Of a stretch of DNA of 64,000 nucleotides, positions 1 to 10,746 are shown piece after piece (position 1 is the first letter of the stretch; every line of letters begins with the position of its first letter). The notes under the pieces are model-generated. The model saw only the letters and a list, made by a program, of their open reading frames with translations, was not told where the DNA came from and searched no databases. The DNA is from Sulfuricurvum sp. (GTDB lineage: Bacteria > Campylobacterota > Campylobacteria > Campylobacterales > Sulfurimonadaceae), in NCBI GenBank assembly GCA_020721585.1, contig DYMK01000005.1:62001-126000 (forward strand), given 5' to 3'. The position numbers were made by a program, and so were the translations under genes.

Positions 1-849
<849 letters not shown>

Positions 850-852
850 TTT

Positions 853-890
853 CTCTCCCTCGTGGGAGGAAATCTCCTTTTTCTTTTTTT
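853..890 (+). terminator. Rho-independent terminator after rpoC
   Basis: A short stem CTCCC (855-859) and GGGAG (864-868) with a TCGT loop follows the rpoC stop by five bases. A T-rich tract runs to about 890. It separates rpoC from the S10 promoter. Confidence 0.7.
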
Positions 891-1035
891 CCTTTCCCTT
901 TTTTTAGCTACTCTAAAACACTCTTTTGAGAGACTTTTTGATTTTTTTGCATCAGTTTTATGAAAAGTAGTTTTTAGGATTCCTTTTAATAAGGAAGTAA
1001 AAAAGTATTTTTATTCAATTTCATCCCCAAAATCA

Positions 1036-1064
1036 TTGACCAAAATCCCCTATATTGCTATAAT
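1036..1064 (+). promoter_or_regulatory. Sigma-70 type promoter of the S10 ribosomal cluster
   Basis: TTGACC at 1036-1041 and TATAAT at 1059-1064 are separated by exactly 17 bp. The -10 is preceded by TG one base away (TGCTATAAT), an extended -10. The start would lie near 1071, giving a leader of about 50 nt. That leader contains a small stem, GTCAG 1083-1087 with CTGAC 1096-1100, and an AGAGGAAAAA ribosome site before rpsJ. No other promoter of this quality is visible before infA. Confidence 0.8.
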
Positions 1065-1123
1065 TCCGCTCGCCTTATTATAGTCAGCAATTAGACTGAC
1101 GAGTTCTTTATAGAGGAAAAATT

Positions 1124-1435
1124 ATGGAAAAGATTCGTTTGAAACTTAGAGCATACGATCACCGTGTGCTTGACCGTTCAGTAGCTTCTATCGTTGAAGC
1201 CGTAAAGCGTACCGGTGCGGAAATCCGTGGCCCAATCCCTTTGCCAACTAAGATTCGTAAGTATACGGTTCTCAAATCCCCTCACGTTAACAAAAGTTCA
1301 CGTGAACAATTTGAAATTCGTATGCACGCACGTTTGATCGACATCGTTTCAGCTACGCCTGATACCGTTGATTCATTAATGAAGCTTGACTTGGCTCCGG
1401 AAGTGGACGTAGAAGTTCGCTCTATGGACAAGTAA
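1124..1435 (+). CDS. rpsJ: 30S ribosomal protein S10
   Basis: This 103-residue protein has the normal S10 length and sequence (start [19 protein letters not shown], central [20 protein letters not shown]). S10 sits in the 30S head and, as NusE, also takes part in antitermination with NusB. It is the first gene of the S10 cluster, 50 nt downstream of the predicted transcription start, with AGAGGAAA as ribosome site. rplC follows after nine bases. Confidence 0.98.
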   Translation: MEKIRLKLRAYDHRVLDRSVASIVEAVKRTGAEIRGPIPLPTKIRKYTVLKSPHVNKSSREQFEIRMHARLIDIVSATPDTVDSLMKLDLAPEVDVEVRSMDK

Positions 1436-1444
1436 GGAGTGGGT

Positions 1445-2023
1445 ATGGAATACATTGTAGAAAAAATCGGTATGAGCCGAACAATCGGTGCAAGCAGCCA
1501 AGCGGTCACTCTTTTAAAAGTAAAAGAGGTTAAAGTTTGTAGCGTAGTAGATGGCGTAGCGTTAGTCGCTTACAGCCAAGGAAAAGGACACAATAAGCCA
1601 ATTGAGGGTCAGCAAAAGAAATATAACCTTTCTGCTGAATTCAATAAATTTGCTACGTTGGAAGTGGCTAACACGGAAGCAGGGGATCAAGATATGACTC
1701 CTCTTGTCGAAGCTAAAGTCGTTAAAAGTGCCTTTAATACTAAAGGTCGCGGTTTTACCGGCGTTATGAAACGTTGGAATTTTGCTGGTGGACCAGGGGC
1801 GCACGGTCACCGTTTCCACCGTACTGGTGGATCTATCGGTAACCGCGAATGGCCAGGTAAAGTCCAAAAAGGGCGTAAAATGTCTGGTCAATACGGTGAC
1901 GAACTTGTTACCGTAAAAAACAAAGTGATGTCTTTTGACGCACAAAACGGTGTATTGGTTGTCGTGGGCGCTGTCCCAGGTGCAAACGGTGCGCTAGGTC
2001 GAGTAAAGGTTGTTAAACAATGA
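1445..2023 (+). CDS. rplC: 50S ribosomal protein L3
   Basis: L3 of 192 residues, one of the first proteins to bind 23S rRNA during assembly. The start ATG 1445 is chosen because AAGGAG (1434-1439) lies five bases upstream; the in-frame GTG at 1439 overlaps that site. Family features include the glycine-rich loop [18 protein letters not shown] and the following region [14 protein letters not shown], which reaches toward the peptidyl-transferase centre. The stop overlaps the rplD start by ATGA, implying translational coupling. Confidence 0.97.
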   Translation: MEYIVEKIGMSRTIGASSQAVTLLKVKEVKVCSVVDGVALVAYSQGKGHNKPIEGQQKKYNLSAEFNKFATLEVANTEAGDQDMTPLVEAKVVKSAFNTKGRGFTGVMKRWNFAGGPGAHGHRFHRTGGSIGNREWPGKVQKGRKMSGQYGDELVTVKNKVMSFDAQNGVLVVVGAVPGANGALGRVKVVKQ

Positions 2024-2631
2024 GTGCTATTGTCTTAAACGAAAAATTCGAAACAACGGGCGAATTGGCACTACCGGAGAGCTTTAGTGGTATTCATACC
2101 CATAACCTCTACTTGTATGTTAAATCGTATCAAGCAAGTCTTCGTGCAGATACTGCATCGGCTAAAACGCGTTCGATGATCAATGGTGGTGGTAAAAAAC
2201 CATGGGCTCAAAAAGGTAAAGGGGGCGCGCGTGCTGGTTCACGTCGTTCACCAATCTTTGTGGGTGGTGCGATTGCACACGGTCCAAATACGGGTCGTAA
2301 CTACGATCAAAAGATCAACAAAAAGCAAAAGAAATTGGCGCTTAAATGTGCGTTGGATGCTTTGGCGACTGCTGGGCAATTGTTTGTTGTTGATTCGATT
2401 GAAGTTCCAAGTGGAAAAACCAAAGACGCAAAAGTATTGTTCGATACGTTGAACGTACGTGATGCGTTGTTGGTAAAACAAATTCTTGATGAGAATACTT
2501 ATCTTGCATTCCGTAACATTGCCTCTACCTACGTTGTAGAAGCCAATGAACTCAACGCCTTTTTGGCTGCGACATACCGTTCGGTGGTTATCGAAAAAGC
2601 GGTATGGGAAAATCTGACTAAAGAGAGCTGA
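2020..2631 (+). CDS. rplD: 50S ribosomal protein L4
   Basis: L4 of 203 residues. The extended loop that lines the exit tunnel is visible around residues 50-90 ([20 protein letters not shown], then [17 protein letters not shown]). Start codon overlaps the L3 stop by four bases. In E. coli L4 autoregulates its operon through the leader; whether the short leader here can do so is not evident. rplW follows after one base. Confidence 0.97.
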   Translation: MSAIVLNEKFETTGELALPESFSGIHTHNLYLYVKSYQASLRADTASAKTRSMINGGGKKPWAQKGKGGARAGSRRSPIFVGGAIAHGPNTGRNYDQKINKKQKKLALKCALDALATAGQLFVVDSIEVPSGKTKDAKVLFDTLNVRDALLVKQILDENTYLAFRNIASTYVVEANELNAFLAATYRSVVIEKAVWENLTKES

Positions 2632-2632
2632 G

Positions 2633-2914
2633 ATGGCAGATATTACTGATATCAAATCGATCCTGTATACAGAGAAGACCCTTGGTCTTCAAGAAGATGG
2701 GGTCGTTGTAGTTCAAACGTCGACACGTATGACTAAAAACGGCCTTAAAGAGGTGTTTAGAGAGTATTTTGGAATTGTTCCATCACGTATTAATTCTCTT
2801 AACCAAAGCGGAAAAGTAAAACGTTTCCGTGGTCTTACTGGAAAGCAAAATGACTTTAAAAAGTTTTATGTGAAGCTTCCAGAAGGCGCACAAATTGATA
2901 GTTTGGCGGTGTAA
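2633..2914 (+). CDS. rplW: 50S ribosomal protein L23
   Basis: L23 of 93 residues, located at the exit of the peptide tunnel, where it docks trigger factor and SRP. The N-terminal half has [10 protein letters not shown] and [17 protein letters not shown], and the C-terminal part [21 protein letters not shown] matches the family. It is packed between rplD and rplB with 1-2 base gaps. Confidence 0.96.
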   Translation: MADITDIKSILYTEKTLGLQEDGVVVVQTSTRMTKNGLKEVFREYFGIVPSRINSLNQSGKVKRFRGLTGKQNDFKKFYVKLPEGAQIDSLAV

Positions 2915-2916
2915 TT

Positions 2917-3756
2917 ATGGCAATCAAAACCTATAAACCAACTACCCCTAGCCGACGTTTTATGACCAATGTTGACAACTCGGATATTACGGCAAAAGCC
3001 AGTGTCCGTTCTTTGTTGACCAAACTTCCTTCCCACGCAGGTCGTAACAATAATGGTCGTATCACGTCACGCCATAAAGAGGCAGGGGCGAAAAAGCTTT
3101 ACCGTATCATCGATTTCAAGCGTAATAAATTTGGTATCTCCGGTACCGTTGCTGCGATTGAGTATGATCCGTACCGTAACTGTCGTATCGCCTTGATCAA
3201 CTATGCTGATGGAGACAAACGTTATATCCTTCAACCAAAAGGATTGGTAGTAGGTGATGTTGTCATCTCTGCTGAGAGTGGTTTGGATATTAAAGCGGGT
3301 AACGCAATGAAATTGATGAACATCCCTGTGGGGACAACCGTTCACAATATCGAGCTTAAACCGGGTAAAGGTGGACAAATCGTCCGTTCAGCAGGAACTT
3401 CTGCGCAAATCATGGGTCGTGAGGGGAAATACGTTTCTCTTCGTCTTCCATCCAGTGAAATGCGTTATATTTTGGGTGAATGTATGGCAACGGTCGGTAT
3501 TGTCGGTAACGAAGAGTTTATCAATATTGTTATTGGTAAAGCAGGTCGTTCACGCCACTTGGGTATCCGCCCTCAAACACGTGGTTCGGCAATGAACCCT
3601 ATCGATCACCCTCACGGTGGTGGTGAAGGTAAAACAAATTCAGGACGACATCCGGTTACTCCATGGGGTAAACCAACTAAGGGTGCTAAAACACGTCATA
3701 AAAAAGCAAGTGATAGACTTATTATTACTCGCCGTAAATCCAATCCGAAGAGGTAG
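2917..3756 (+). CDS. rplB: 50S ribosomal protein L2
   Basis: L2 of 279 residues, the conserved large-subunit protein needed for subunit joining and peptidyl-transferase activity. The hallmark segment [20 protein letters not shown] with the essential histidine is present at residues about 226-245, followed by [16 protein letters not shown]. Length and order (OB-like domain, then SH3-like barrel) are typical. It lies two bases downstream of rplW. Confidence 0.98.
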   Translation: MAIKTYKPTTPSRRFMTNVDNSDITAKASVRSLLTKLPSHAGRNNNGRITSRHKEAGAKKLYRIIDFKRNKFGISGTVAAIEYDPYRNCRIALINYADGDKRYILQPKGLVVGDVVISAESGLDIKAGNAMKLMNIPVGTTVHNIELKPGKGGQIVRSAGTSAQIMGREGKYVSLRLPSSEMRYILGECMATVGIVGNEEFINIVIGKAGRSRHLGIRPQTRGSAMNPIDHPHGGGEGKTNSGRHPVTPWGKPTKGAKTRHKKASDRLIITRRKSNPKR

Positions 3757-3759
3757 AGT

Positions 3760-4041
3760 ATGGCTAGATCAGTAAAAAAAGGACCATTCGTCGATGGCCA
3801 CCTTATCAAAAAAGTGATTGCTGCCAAAGAGACGAAAAGCAACAAGCCTATTAAAACATGGTCACGCCGTAGCATGATCTTGCCAGATATGATTGGCTTG
3901 ACGTTTACCGTCCACAATGGCCGTCAGTTTGTGCCCGTTTTCGTAACCGAAAACCATGTGGGTTACAAACTTGGTGAATTTGCACCAACACGTACGTTTA
4001 AGGGCCATAAAGGTTCTGTACAAAAGAAAATCGGGAAATAA
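3760..4041 (+). CDS. rpsS: 30S ribosomal protein S19
   Basis: S19 of 93 residues, in the 30S head close to the A-site finger. Typical sequence: [48 protein letters not shown] and [10 protein letters not shown]. Fourth position of the canonical L2-S19-L22-S3 order. Confidence 0.98.
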   Translation: MARSVKKGPFVDGHLIKKVIAAKETKSNKPIKTWSRRSMILPDMIGLTFTVHNGRQFVPVFVTENHVGYKLGEFAPTRTFKGHKGSVQKKIGK

Positions 4042-4050
4042 GGAAGAGAT

Positions 4051-4368
4051 ATGGCAAGAGCATTATTAAAATTCGTTCGCGTATCTCCGACTAAATCTCG
4101 TTTGATCGCTCGTGAAGTTCAAGGTATGAATGCAGAGCAAGCATTGGCAGCGTTAGAGTTTACTCCTAACAAAGCAGCAAAAATCATCGCTAAAGTGGTT
4201 GCATCTGCAGTCGCTAACAGCGGTATCGAAGCGGAAGATTGTGTGATTAAATCATGCCGTGTTGACAATGGTCCCGTCTTGAAGCGTTTTACGCAACGAG
4301 CGCGTGGTACTGCATCAGGCATCCGCAAACCGACTGCGCACATTTTGGTAGAAGTAGAGGGTAAATAA
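4051..4368 (+). CDS. rplV: 50S ribosomal protein L22
   Basis: L22 of 105 residues, whose beta-hairpin lines the peptide exit tunnel beside L4. The family pattern [17 protein letters not shown] near the N terminus and the hairpin region [19 protein letters not shown] are clear. A GGAAGAG ribosome site precedes the ATG, and rpsC starts two bases after the stop. Confidence 0.97.
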   Translation: MARALLKFVRVSPTKSRLIAREVQGMNAEQALAALEFTPNKAAKIIAKVVASAVANSGIEAEDCVIKSCRVDNGPVLKRFTQRARGTASGIRKPTAHILVEVEGK

Positions 4369-4370
4369 TT

Positions 4371-5081
4371 ATGGGTCATAAAGTTAATCCTATTGGACTT
4401 CGTCTTGGTATCAACCGCAACTGGGAATCTCGTTGGTTTCCTAACTTTAAAACAGCTGCGGTATCTTTAGGTGAAGATCATAAAATCCGTACATTTTTGA
4501 AAAAAGAACTCTACTACGCGGGTGTGAGCAACATCGTTATCGAACGTACCGCTAAACGCCTTCGTGTTACGATTATCGCAGCTCGTCCGGGAATTATCAT
4601 TGGTAAAAAAGGTTCTGATATTGAGAAAATCAAAGATTCTCTTAATAAATTGATCGGAAAACCGGTTGCCCTTAACATCAAGGAAGAGAAAAAAGCACAA
4701 GCTTCTGCCCAATTGGTCGCAGAAAATGTCGCTACTCAACTTGAAAAACGGGTTGCTTTCCGTCGTGCAATGAAAAAAGTTATGCAAAATGCACAACGTG
4801 CTGGCGCAAAAGGGATCAAAGTTTCCGTAGCAGGTCGTCTTGGCGGTGCTGAGATCGCTCGTACGGAATGGTACCTTGAGGGACGTGTTCCTCTTCATAC
4901 CCTTCGTGCAAAAATCGATTACGGTTTTGCCGAAGCGCACACCACTTACGGTGTAATCGGAATTAAAGTTTGGATTTTCAAAGGTGAGGTTCTCACTAAA
5001 GGTATCCAACCAGAAGCAAAAGAAACTAAAGAAGAGGGTCGTGACGATAAAGCACGTCGTCCTCGTCGAAAGGCTGACTAA
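4371..5081 (+). CDS. rpsC: 30S ribosomal protein S3
   Basis: S3 of 236 residues, forming part of the mRNA entry site on the 30S subunit. It starts with [20 protein letters not shown]. It has a type II KH domain with the GKKG loop (about residues 78-81) inside [20 protein letters not shown], and a C-terminal domain containing [16 protein letters not shown]. The tail (last 25 residues) is highly charged, as in relatives. Confidence 0.98.
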   Translation: MGHKVNPIGLRLGINRNWESRWFPNFKTAAVSLGEDHKIRTFLKKELYYAGVSNIVIERTAKRLRVTIIAARPGIIIGKKGSDIEKIKDSLNKLIGKPVALNIKEEKKAQASAQLVAENVATQLEKRVAFRRAMKKVMQNAQRAGAKGIKVSVAGRLGGAEIARTEWYLEGRVPLHTLRAKIDYGFAEAHTTYGVIGIKVWIFKGEVLTKGIQPEAKETKEEGRDDKARRPRRKAD

Positions 5082-5083
5082 TC

Positions 5084-5509
5084 ATGTTGATGCCAAAGCG
5101 TACGAAATATCGTAAAATGATGAAAGGGCGTAACCGTGGTTACGCTACAGCTGGAAACAAACTTGAGTTTGGTTCTATCGGATTTAAAGCAACGGAAGCG
5201 GGACGTATTAACTCTCGTCAAATCGAAGCGGCTCGTATCTCAGCTACCCGTCACATCAAACGTAACGGTAAAATCTGGATTCGTGTTTTCCCAGCTAAAC
5301 CTTTGACTGCCAAACCACTTGAAGTGCGTATGGGTAAAGGTAAAGGGGCTGTGGATCAATGGGTTATGAACATCAAACCTGGCCGTATTATTTTTGAAAT
5401 GGGCGGCGTTGAAGAAGGTTTGGCGCGTGAAGCGTTAGCACTAGCAATGCAAAAACTCCCCTTCAAAACAAAAATTGTGACTGCGGAGATGAGCAATGAA
5501 ATATACTGA
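5084..5509 (+). CDS. rplP: 50S ribosomal protein L16
   Basis: L16 of 141 residues, located near the A-site tRNA elbow. The start [19 protein letters not shown] is the usual N terminus. Its 3' end overlaps rpmC by 14 bases in another frame, so the two are probably translationally coupled. Confidence 0.97.
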   Translation: MLMPKRTKYRKMMKGRNRGYATAGNKLEFGSIGFKATEAGRINSRQIEAARISATRHIKRNGKIWIRVFPAKPLTAKPLEVRMGKGKGAVDQWVMNIKPGRIIFEMGGVEEGLAREALALAMQKLPFKTKIVTAEMSNEIY

Positions 5510-5681
5510 GTTAAACGGTAAAACCGCTGCTGAACTTCAAGGGATGCTCAAAGAGAAAAAGATTGAGCTTTTCACTTTGAAAATCAAGCAAAAAATGATG
5601 CAATTGACTAACACCAGCGAACTTCGCACGGCGAAAAAAGATATTGCACGTATCAACACCGCGCTTAGCGCAGTGAAGTAA
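5496..5681 (+). CDS. rpmC: 50S ribosomal protein L29
   Basis: L29 of 61 residues, two helices at the exit-tunnel rim. Recognised by position and the pattern [20 protein letters not shown] and the C-terminal [16 protein letters not shown]. The start ATG lies inside the end of rplP, with GCGGAGATGAGC as an internal ribosome site. Confidence 0.95.
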   Translation: MKYTELNGKTAAELQGMLKEKKIELFTLKIKQKMMQLTNTSELRTAKKDIARINTALSAVK

Positions 5682-5691
5682 GGGTGAACCT

Positions 5692-5946
5692 ATGACACAT
5701 AAACGTGAAATTCAAGGTATCGTAGTAACTAACGGGGCGGATAAATCAGCAACTATTCTTGTTGAGCGTCGTGTTATGCACCCACGCTACCACAAAACGG
5801 TAAAACGTTTTAAAAAGTACATGATTCATGATGAAAACAACCAATTGAACATTGGTGATGAAGTGATTGCTATTGAGTGCCGACCACTCAGTAAAAGCAA
5901 ATCATTCCGCCTTAAAACTGTGGTTAAAGCAGGGGTGAGCGCATGA
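5692..5946 (+). CDS. rpsQ: 30S ribosomal protein S17
   Basis: S17 of 84 residues, an OB-fold primary 16S-binding protein. Typical motifs are [19 protein letters not shown] and [20 protein letters not shown], followed by [20 protein letters not shown]. It overlaps rplN by four bases (ATGA). Confidence 0.97.
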   Translation: MTHKREIQGIVVTNGADKSATILVERRVMHPRYHKTVKRFKKYMIHDENNQLNIGDEVIAIECRPLSKSKSFRLKTVVKAGVSA

Positions 5947-6311
5947 TTCAAAGTTTTACTCGCTTAGCCGTAGCGGATAATACCGGCGCAAAAGAGGTCA
6001 TGTGTATTAAGGTTCTTGGCGGTTCAAAACGTCGTTATGCAACCGTAGGTGATGTTATCATCGCTTCGGTTAAAAAAGCGACTCCAACCGGTAAAGTAAA
6101 AAAAGGTCAAGTTGTAACTGCGGTTGTTGTTCGTACCAAAAAAGAGATTCACCGTGAAAACGGTTCGTTGATCCGTTTTGACGAAAATGCAGCGGTCATT
6201 CTTGATAAAAAACGTGAGCCAGTGGGTACACGTATTTTCGGACCTATCGGACGTGAAGTTCGTCATGCTGGTTTCATGAAAATTGTATCCCTTGCTCCAG
6301 AGGTTGTATGA
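5943..6311 (+). CDS. rplN: 50S ribosomal protein L14
   Basis: L14 of 122 residues, in the inter-subunit bridge region. Starts [20 protein letters not shown] and carries [18 protein letters not shown] and [11 protein letters not shown], all typical. The length is the family standard. It overlaps both neighbours by a few bases. Confidence 0.98.
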   Translation: MIQSFTRLAVADNTGAKEVMCIKVLGGSKRRYATVGDVIIASVKKATPTGKVKKGQVVTAVVVRTKKEIHRENGSLIRFDENAAVILDKKREPVGTRIFGPIGREVRHAGFMKIVSLAPEVV

Positions 6312-6541
6312 TGGCAAAATTTAATTTCAAAAAAGGTGACATTGTTGAAGTGATCGCCGGAGATGACAAAGGTACACAAGCAGAATTGCTTGCGGTTATG
6401 CCTAAGAAAAACAAAGTAATCGTTAAGGGTGTTCGCGTTGCTAAAAAAGCGATCAAACCTACCGAGCAAAATCCACAAGGCGGATTCTTGAGCAAAGAGA
6501 TGCCTGTTGATGCATCAAATGTCCGTAAAGTTGAGGCGTAA
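6311..6541 (+). CDS. rplX: 50S ribosomal protein L24
   Basis: L24 of 76 residues, an assembly initiator with a KOW motif ([20 protein letters not shown]). Two ATG codons lie in tandem at 6308 and 6311; the second is chosen because GAGG at 6300-6303 is then at seven bases. Either start would overlap the rplN stop. rplE follows after two bases. Confidence 0.94.
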   Translation: MAKFNFKKGDIVEVIAGDDKGTQAELLAVMPKKNKVIVKGVRVAKKAIKPTEQNPQGGFLSKEMPVDASNVRKVEA

Positions 6542-6543
6542 TC

Positions 6544-7089
6544 ATGGCACGACTAAAAGATAAATATTTGGCACTTAAGCCTGAGCTTCAAGCTTCATTG
6601 GGTATTGCCAATGTTATGCAAGTTCCTGCACTTGAAAAAGTGATCATCTCTGTTGGTTGTGGTTTTGCCATGAAAGACAACAAATTGATCCAAAGTATCC
6701 AAGATACTATCAGTAACATTGCTGGTCAACGTGCATCCGTTGTTGTTGCTCGTAAATCAGTAGCTGGTTTTAAAGTACGTGAAGGGATGCCTGTAGGTGT
6801 TAAAGTTACCCTTCGTGGCGCGCAAATGTACGATTTCATGGATAAATTGATCTCCGTATCTCTTCCTCGTATGAAAGACTTCCGTGGTATTCCACGTAAC
6901 GGTTTCGACGGTCGCGGAAACTACAACTTCGGTCTTTCTGAGCAGTTGATTTTCCCTGAAGTTGATTACGATTCAATTATGCAAATCCACGGGATGAATA
7001 TCACCGTCGTAACGAATACCACTGCGGATCGAGATGCTTTTAAACTTCTTGAAATGCTTGGTATGCCGTTTGCAAAAGGGAGAGAATAA
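6544..7089 (+). CDS. rplE: 50S ribosomal protein L5
   Basis: L5 of 181 residues, binding 5S rRNA and contacting P-site tRNA. The family segments [33 protein letters not shown] and [20 protein letters not shown] are clear. The stop shares one base with the rpsN start (TAATG). Confidence 0.98.
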   Translation: MARLKDKYLALKPELQASLGIANVMQVPALEKVIISVGCGFAMKDNKLIQSIQDTISNIAGQRASVVVARKSVAGFKVREGMPVGVKVTLRGAQMYDFMDKLISVSLPRMKDFRGIPRNGFDGRGNYNFGLSEQLIFPEVDYDSIMQIHGMNITVVTNTTADRDAFKLLEMLGMPFAKGRE

Positions 7090-7274
7090 TGGCTAAAAAG
7101 TCAATGATCGCTAAAGCGAAACGCACACCTAAGTTTGCGGTTCGCGCGTATACTCGCTGTCAGATTTGTGGTCGTCCACACTCTGTTATCAGTGATTTTG
7201 GAATTTGTCGCGTTTGCTTCCGTAAAATGGCAAACGAAGGGTTACTCCCAGGCGTAAGAAAGTCAAGCTGGTAA
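7089..7274 (+). CDS. rpsN: 30S ribosomal protein S14, zinc-binding short type
   Basis: This 61-residue S14 is the short type, with Cys24, Cys27, Cys40 and Cys43 (CQIC and CRVC) forming a zinc site. Longer zinc-free S14 proteins have about 100 residues. S14 completes the 30S head. No second, zinc-independent copy is visible in the window. A 42-base gap separates it from rpsH, the largest gap in the cluster. Confidence 0.97.
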   Translation: MAKKSMIAKAKRTPKFAVRAYTRCQICGRPHSVISDFGICRVCFRKMANEGLLPGVRKSSW

Positions 7275-7316
7275 GTCCAGTTTGATACTACTTACGATTT
7301 AGATAAGGAAAATTGT

Positions 7317-7712
7317 ATGGTTAATGATTTAATCGCGGATTCGTTGACGCGTATCCGTAATGCGGCTATGCGTCGTTTGGATTCAACTACACTTATGCAC
7401 TCAAAAACCGTTGAGGCAGTGGTTGCTATTTTGGCAGACAAAGGGTACATTGAAAGTTTTAACGTTGTTGAAAACGGCGTTAAGAAAACCATCAATGTAG
7501 TATTGAAATACGACGTTAACGGTCGTACAGTAATTAATGAAGTAAAACGTGTTTCTAAATCAGGACGACGTGTTTACAAGGGCAAAGACGAACTAAAGCG
7601 TTTCAAAAACGGTTACGGTACGATCATCGTCAGCAGTTCAAAAGGGGTTCTTCCTAACGATAAAGCATTCGAGCTTGGCGTTGGTGGTGAAGTCCTTTGT
7701 ACAATTTGGTAA
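7317..7712 (+). CDS. rpsH: 30S ribosomal protein S8
   Basis: S8 of 131 residues, a primary binder of 16S helix 21 and, in E. coli, the translational repressor of the spc operon. Typical start [16 protein letters not shown] and C-terminal [17 protein letters not shown], ending GGEVLCTIW. An AAGGAAAATTGT ribosome site precedes it. Confidence 0.97.
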   Translation: MVNDLIADSLTRIRNAAMRRLDSTTLMHSKTVEAVVAILADKGYIESFNVVENGVKKTINVVLKYDVNGRTVINEVKRVSKSGRRVYKGKDELKRFKNGYGTIIVSSSKGVLPNDKAFELGVGGEVLCTIW

Positions 7713-7721
7713 GGGGATAAG

Positions 7722-8258
7722 ATGTCACGTATTGGAAAACTTCCTGTTGCGATCCCGGCTGATGTAACTGCTACCCTTGAAAATGGTGTTATCACGTTTG
7801 TAAAAGGTGCGACTACGCATACTCTTGATACGCGTGGAAACTGTATGGTAACCCTTGAAGATAATGTTTTAAGCTTTGCTACAAACTCTGATGACCGTGC
7901 TGACCGTGCGTTTTGGGGAACCTACCGTGCTTTGGCAAACAACATTATTGTTGGTTTGACAACAGGGTATGAGAAAAAACTCGAAATCAATGGTGTTGGT
8001 TACCGTGCTGCGGTTGAAGGTGCTGTTTTGAAACTTCAATTGGGCTTTAGCCATGATATCCTTTTTGATATTCCCGTAGGTGTGACTATGGCAGTTGAGA
8101 AAAACGTTATCAGTATCAAAGGTTCTGACAAACAACAAATTGGACAACTTGCAGCGGTTATCCGTTCATTCCGTCCACCTGAGCCGTATAAAGGTAAAGG
8201 TGTTAAATACTCCGATGAGATTATCCGACGTAAAGCCGGTAAGACATCTAAGAAATAA
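7722..8258 (+). CDS. rplF: 50S ribosomal protein L6
   Basis: L6 of 178 residues with the two tandem L6 folds. N-terminal [15 protein letters not shown] and C-terminal [20 protein letters not shown] are diagnostic. It lies near the GTPase-associated centre. Standard position between S8 and L18. Confidence 0.98.
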   Translation: MSRIGKLPVAIPADVTATLENGVITFVKGATTHTLDTRGNCMVTLEDNVLSFATNSDDRADRAFWGTYRALANNIIVGLTTGYEKKLEINGVGYRAAVEGAVLKLQLGFSHDILFDIPVGVTMAVEKNVISIKGSDKQQIGQLAAVIRSFRPPEPYKGKGVKYSDEIIRRKAGKTSKK

Positions 8259-8269
8259 GGGGCGAGGAT

Positions 8270-8626
8270 ATGACAGGTAAAACACTTAAGATTAAAGCGG
8301 CAAAACGTTTACAACGTAAACGCCGTATTCGCTCTAAAATTTCAGGATGCGCGACTTTGCCACGTATCTCAGTATTTCGCTCTAACCGCTTTATCAGCGC
8401 ACAAGCGATTAATGATGAGCAAGGGGTAACTCTTGCCGCCGTACACTCAAAAACTTTGGGTCTTAAAGCCAACATTGAAAGCGCGCAAAAAGCGGGTGAA
8501 GTGTTTGCAAAAACCTTAAAAGATGCTGGGATTAATGAAGTGACGTTTGACCGTAACGGATTTTTGTATCACGGTGTCGTAAAAGCGTTTGCCGAAGCAC
8601 TTCGTGCAAATGAAATTAAGTTTTAA
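8270..8626 (+). CDS. rplR: 50S ribosomal protein L18
   Basis: L18 of 118 residues, the 5S rRNA binding partner of L5. Seen are a basic N terminus (RLQRKRRIRSKISG), PRISVFRSNRFISAQAI and the C-terminal FDRNGFLYHGVVKAFAEALR. GGGGCGAGGAT precedes the start. Confidence 0.97.
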   Translation: MTGKTLKIKAAKRLQRKRRIRSKISGCATLPRISVFRSNRFISAQAINDEQGVTLAAVHSKTLGLKANIESAQKAGEVFAKTLKDAGINEVTFDRNGFLYHGVVKAFAEALRANEIKF

Positions 8627-8636
8627 GGGCTGATGA

Positions 8637-9080
8637 ATGAATCCTATTAATAGAGAAGAATTTTCAGAAGCGATCGTTAACATCGGTCGTGTAACCAAAG
8701 TTGTAAAAGGTGGACGACGTTTCCGTTTTACAGCACTTGTAGTCGTCGGAAATAAAAAAGGGACTGTCGGTTACGGCGTTGGTAAAGCCAAAGAAGTTCC
8801 TGATGCAATCCGTAAAGCGGTTGATGAAGCGTTCAAAAATCTCACCGTTGTGAAGATCAAAGGAACCACCATCGCGCACGACATTGAAGTAAAATACAAC
8901 GCAAGTCGTATGTTGCTTAAACCTGCATCTGAAGGTACAGGGGTCATCGCCGGTGGTGCTGCTCGTCCTGTTCTTGAGCTTGCAGGAATCCAAGACATCT
9001 TGACGAAGTCTTTGGGTTCAAACAATCCAAACACCGTGGTTCGTGCAACAGTTGATGCACTTTCACGTATTAAAGGATAA
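8637..9080 (+). CDS. rpsE: 30S ribosomal protein S5
   Basis: S5 of 147 residues, part of the mRNA entry tunnel and decoding fidelity region. Recognised by [35 protein letters not shown] and [20 protein letters not shown]. The ATG at 8637 is in frame; an ATG at 8633 is out of frame. The next gene is rplO, three bases on: rpmD (L30) is absent from its usual place here. Confidence 0.98.
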   Translation: MNPINREEFSEAIVNIGRVTKVVKGGRRFRFTALVVVGNKKGTVGYGVGKAKEVPDAIRKAVDEAFKNLTVVKIKGTTIAHDIEVKYNASRMLLKPASEGTGVIAGGAARPVLELAGIQDILTKSLGSNNPNTVVRATVDALSRIKG

Positions 9081-9083
9081 GGT

Positions 9084-9482
9084 ATGGCACTTGAAAATTT
9101 AACCCCCGCTGAGGGTTCCACTCGCAACACAAAACGTCTTGGGCGTGGTGCGGGTAGTGGACAAGGTAAAACTGCTGGTAAAGGTCATAAAGGTCAAAAA
9201 GCACGTGGCGGTTACAATGAAAAACGTAACTTTGAGGGTGGACAACAACCCCTTGCTCGCCGTTTGCCAAAAATTGGATTTACCTCTCGTGTGGTAAAAC
9301 CAACCATTATCAACGTTGAAAAAGTAAAAGAGATTGCAGAACTCTCAGAAATCACCATGGAAACCATCCGTAGCGTATACCGTTTGAAAAAAGCGGTCAC
9401 TCAAGTGAAACTTGTGGGTGCAAGCGCGAAAGATTACGCATCTAAAATTAAAGACGAAAACGTTACAACCACTGGTAAGTAA
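9084..9482 (+). CDS. rplO: 50S ribosomal protein L15
   Basis: L15 of 132 residues. The glycine- and basic-rich N-terminal arm ([20 protein letters not shown]) and [15 protein letters not shown] are typical. It directly follows S5 with no L30 gene between, and its last base is shared with the secY start (TAATG). Confidence 0.97.
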   Translation: MALENLTPAEGSTRNTKRLGRGAGSGQGKTAGKGHKGQKARGGYNEKRNFEGGQQPLARRLPKIGFTSRVVKPTIINVEKVKEIAELSEITMETIRSVYRLKKAVTQVKLVGASAKDYASKIKDENVTTTGK

Positions 9483-10744
9483 TGAATCAGCAACTTGTAA
9501 ACAAGATCTTAATAACGATCGGTTTTCTCTTTATCTACCGTCTACTGGCATACGTGCCAGTTCCGGGTGTTGACACCGCTGTCATCGCTTCTTTCTTTAA
9601 CTCCCACCAAGCAGATGCACTCGGTATGTTTAATATGTTTAGCGGTAATGCCGTCGAACGTCTCTCTATTATCTCGTTGGGGATTATGCCTTATATCACT
9701 GCCTCCATTATTATGGAACTTCTCGCTGCCACTTTTCCAAATTTAGCGCAAATGAAAAAAGAACGTGATGGTATGGTGAAATACATGCAAATCATCCGAT
9801 ACGCGACTATCGTTATTACGATTGTTCAAGCTGTTGGGGTGAGTGTTGGATTACAAAGCATGACCGGTAAAGATGGTGCGAGTGCTATATTAGTCGATCA
9901 ACAAACATTTATGCTGTTAGCTGTTATTTCGATGTTAGCAGGAACGATGTTGTTGATGTGGATTGGGGAACAAATCACCCAAAGCGGTATTGGTAATGGA
10001 GTCTCTTTGATCATTTTTGCAGGGATTGTTTCGGCTATTCCCAGTGCTATTGGTCATATGATCACCATGCTTAACACGGGAGCGATGAGTTTTATTACGG
10101 TTTTGGCAATTTTTGGTTTGGTCGTAGGGACAATCTTGGTGATTATCTATGTGGAATTGGGTGAACGTCGTATCCCCATTACCTATGCTAAAAAGACCAT
10201 GCTCCAAAATCAAAATAAACGGGTTATGAACTATATTCCCGTTAAAGTGAATCTTTCAGGGGTTATTCCCGTTATTTTTGCTTCGGCAATTTTGATGTTT
10301 CCGATGACGATTCTCTCTAGCAGTACGAATCCTACAATTCAAGCGATTGCAGATGTATTGAATCCGAATCATTATTTCTTTAATGTATTGCAATTTACGT
10401 TTGTGGTGTTCTTTGCCTTTTTCTATGCATCCATTGTGTTTAATGCCAAAGACATTGCCGATAACCTCAAACGTCAAGGGGGCTTTATCCCCGGTGTTCG
10501 TCCGGGGGATTCAACCAAAGCGTTCTTGAATGAGACCGCAGGGCGTTTGACCATCACCGGTGCAATCTACCTTGGTTTGATCGCAACCTTGCCATGGGTT
10601 ATCGTTAAAGCGATGGGGGTACCCTTTTTCTTTGGAGGGACAGCGGTTTTGATCGTGGTTCAAGTTGCTTTGGATACGATGCGTAAAGTGGAAGCCCAAG
10701 TTTATACCTCTAAATATCAAACCCTTAGCGCGGTTGGCCTGTAA
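9482..10744 (+). CDS. secY: Preprotein translocase channel subunit SecY
   Basis: SecY of 420 residues, the inner-membrane pore of the Sec translocase with SecE and SecG, working with SecA or ribosomes. About ten hydrophobic segments are visible. Conserved parts include IMPYITASIIMELL, WIGEQITQSGIGNGVSLIIF, and the cytoplasmic C5 loop with RQGGFIPGVRPG that contacts SecA. Coupled to rplO by overlap; map starts two bases after the stop, with no adk between, unlike E. coli-type spc operons. Confidence 0.98.
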   Translation: MNQQLVNKILITIGFLFIYRLLAYVPVPGVDTAVIASFFNSHQADALGMFNMFSGNAVERLSIISLGIMPYITASIIMELLAATFPNLAQMKKERDGMVKYMQIIRYATIVITIVQAVGVSVGLQSMTGKDGASAILVDQQTFMLLAVISMLAGTMLLMWIGEQITQSGIGNGVSLIIFAGIVSAIPSAIGHMITMLNTGAMSFITVLAIFGLVVGTILVIIYVELGERRIPITYAKKTMLQNQNKRVMNYIPVKVNLSGVIPVIFASAILMFPMTILSSSTNPTIQAIADVLNPNHYFFNVLQFTFVVFFAFFYASIVFNAKDIADNLKRQGGFIPGVRPGDSTKAFLNETAGRLTITGAIYLGLIATLPWVIVKAMGVPFFFGGTAVLIVVQVALDTMRKVEAQVYTSKYQTLSAVGL

Positions 10745-10746
10745 TT

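Noticed and set aside
1083-1100. S10 leader stem as an L4-type autoregulatory structure
   Set aside because: Only a five-pair stem in a 50-base leader; the E. coli L4 leader is much longer and more structured.
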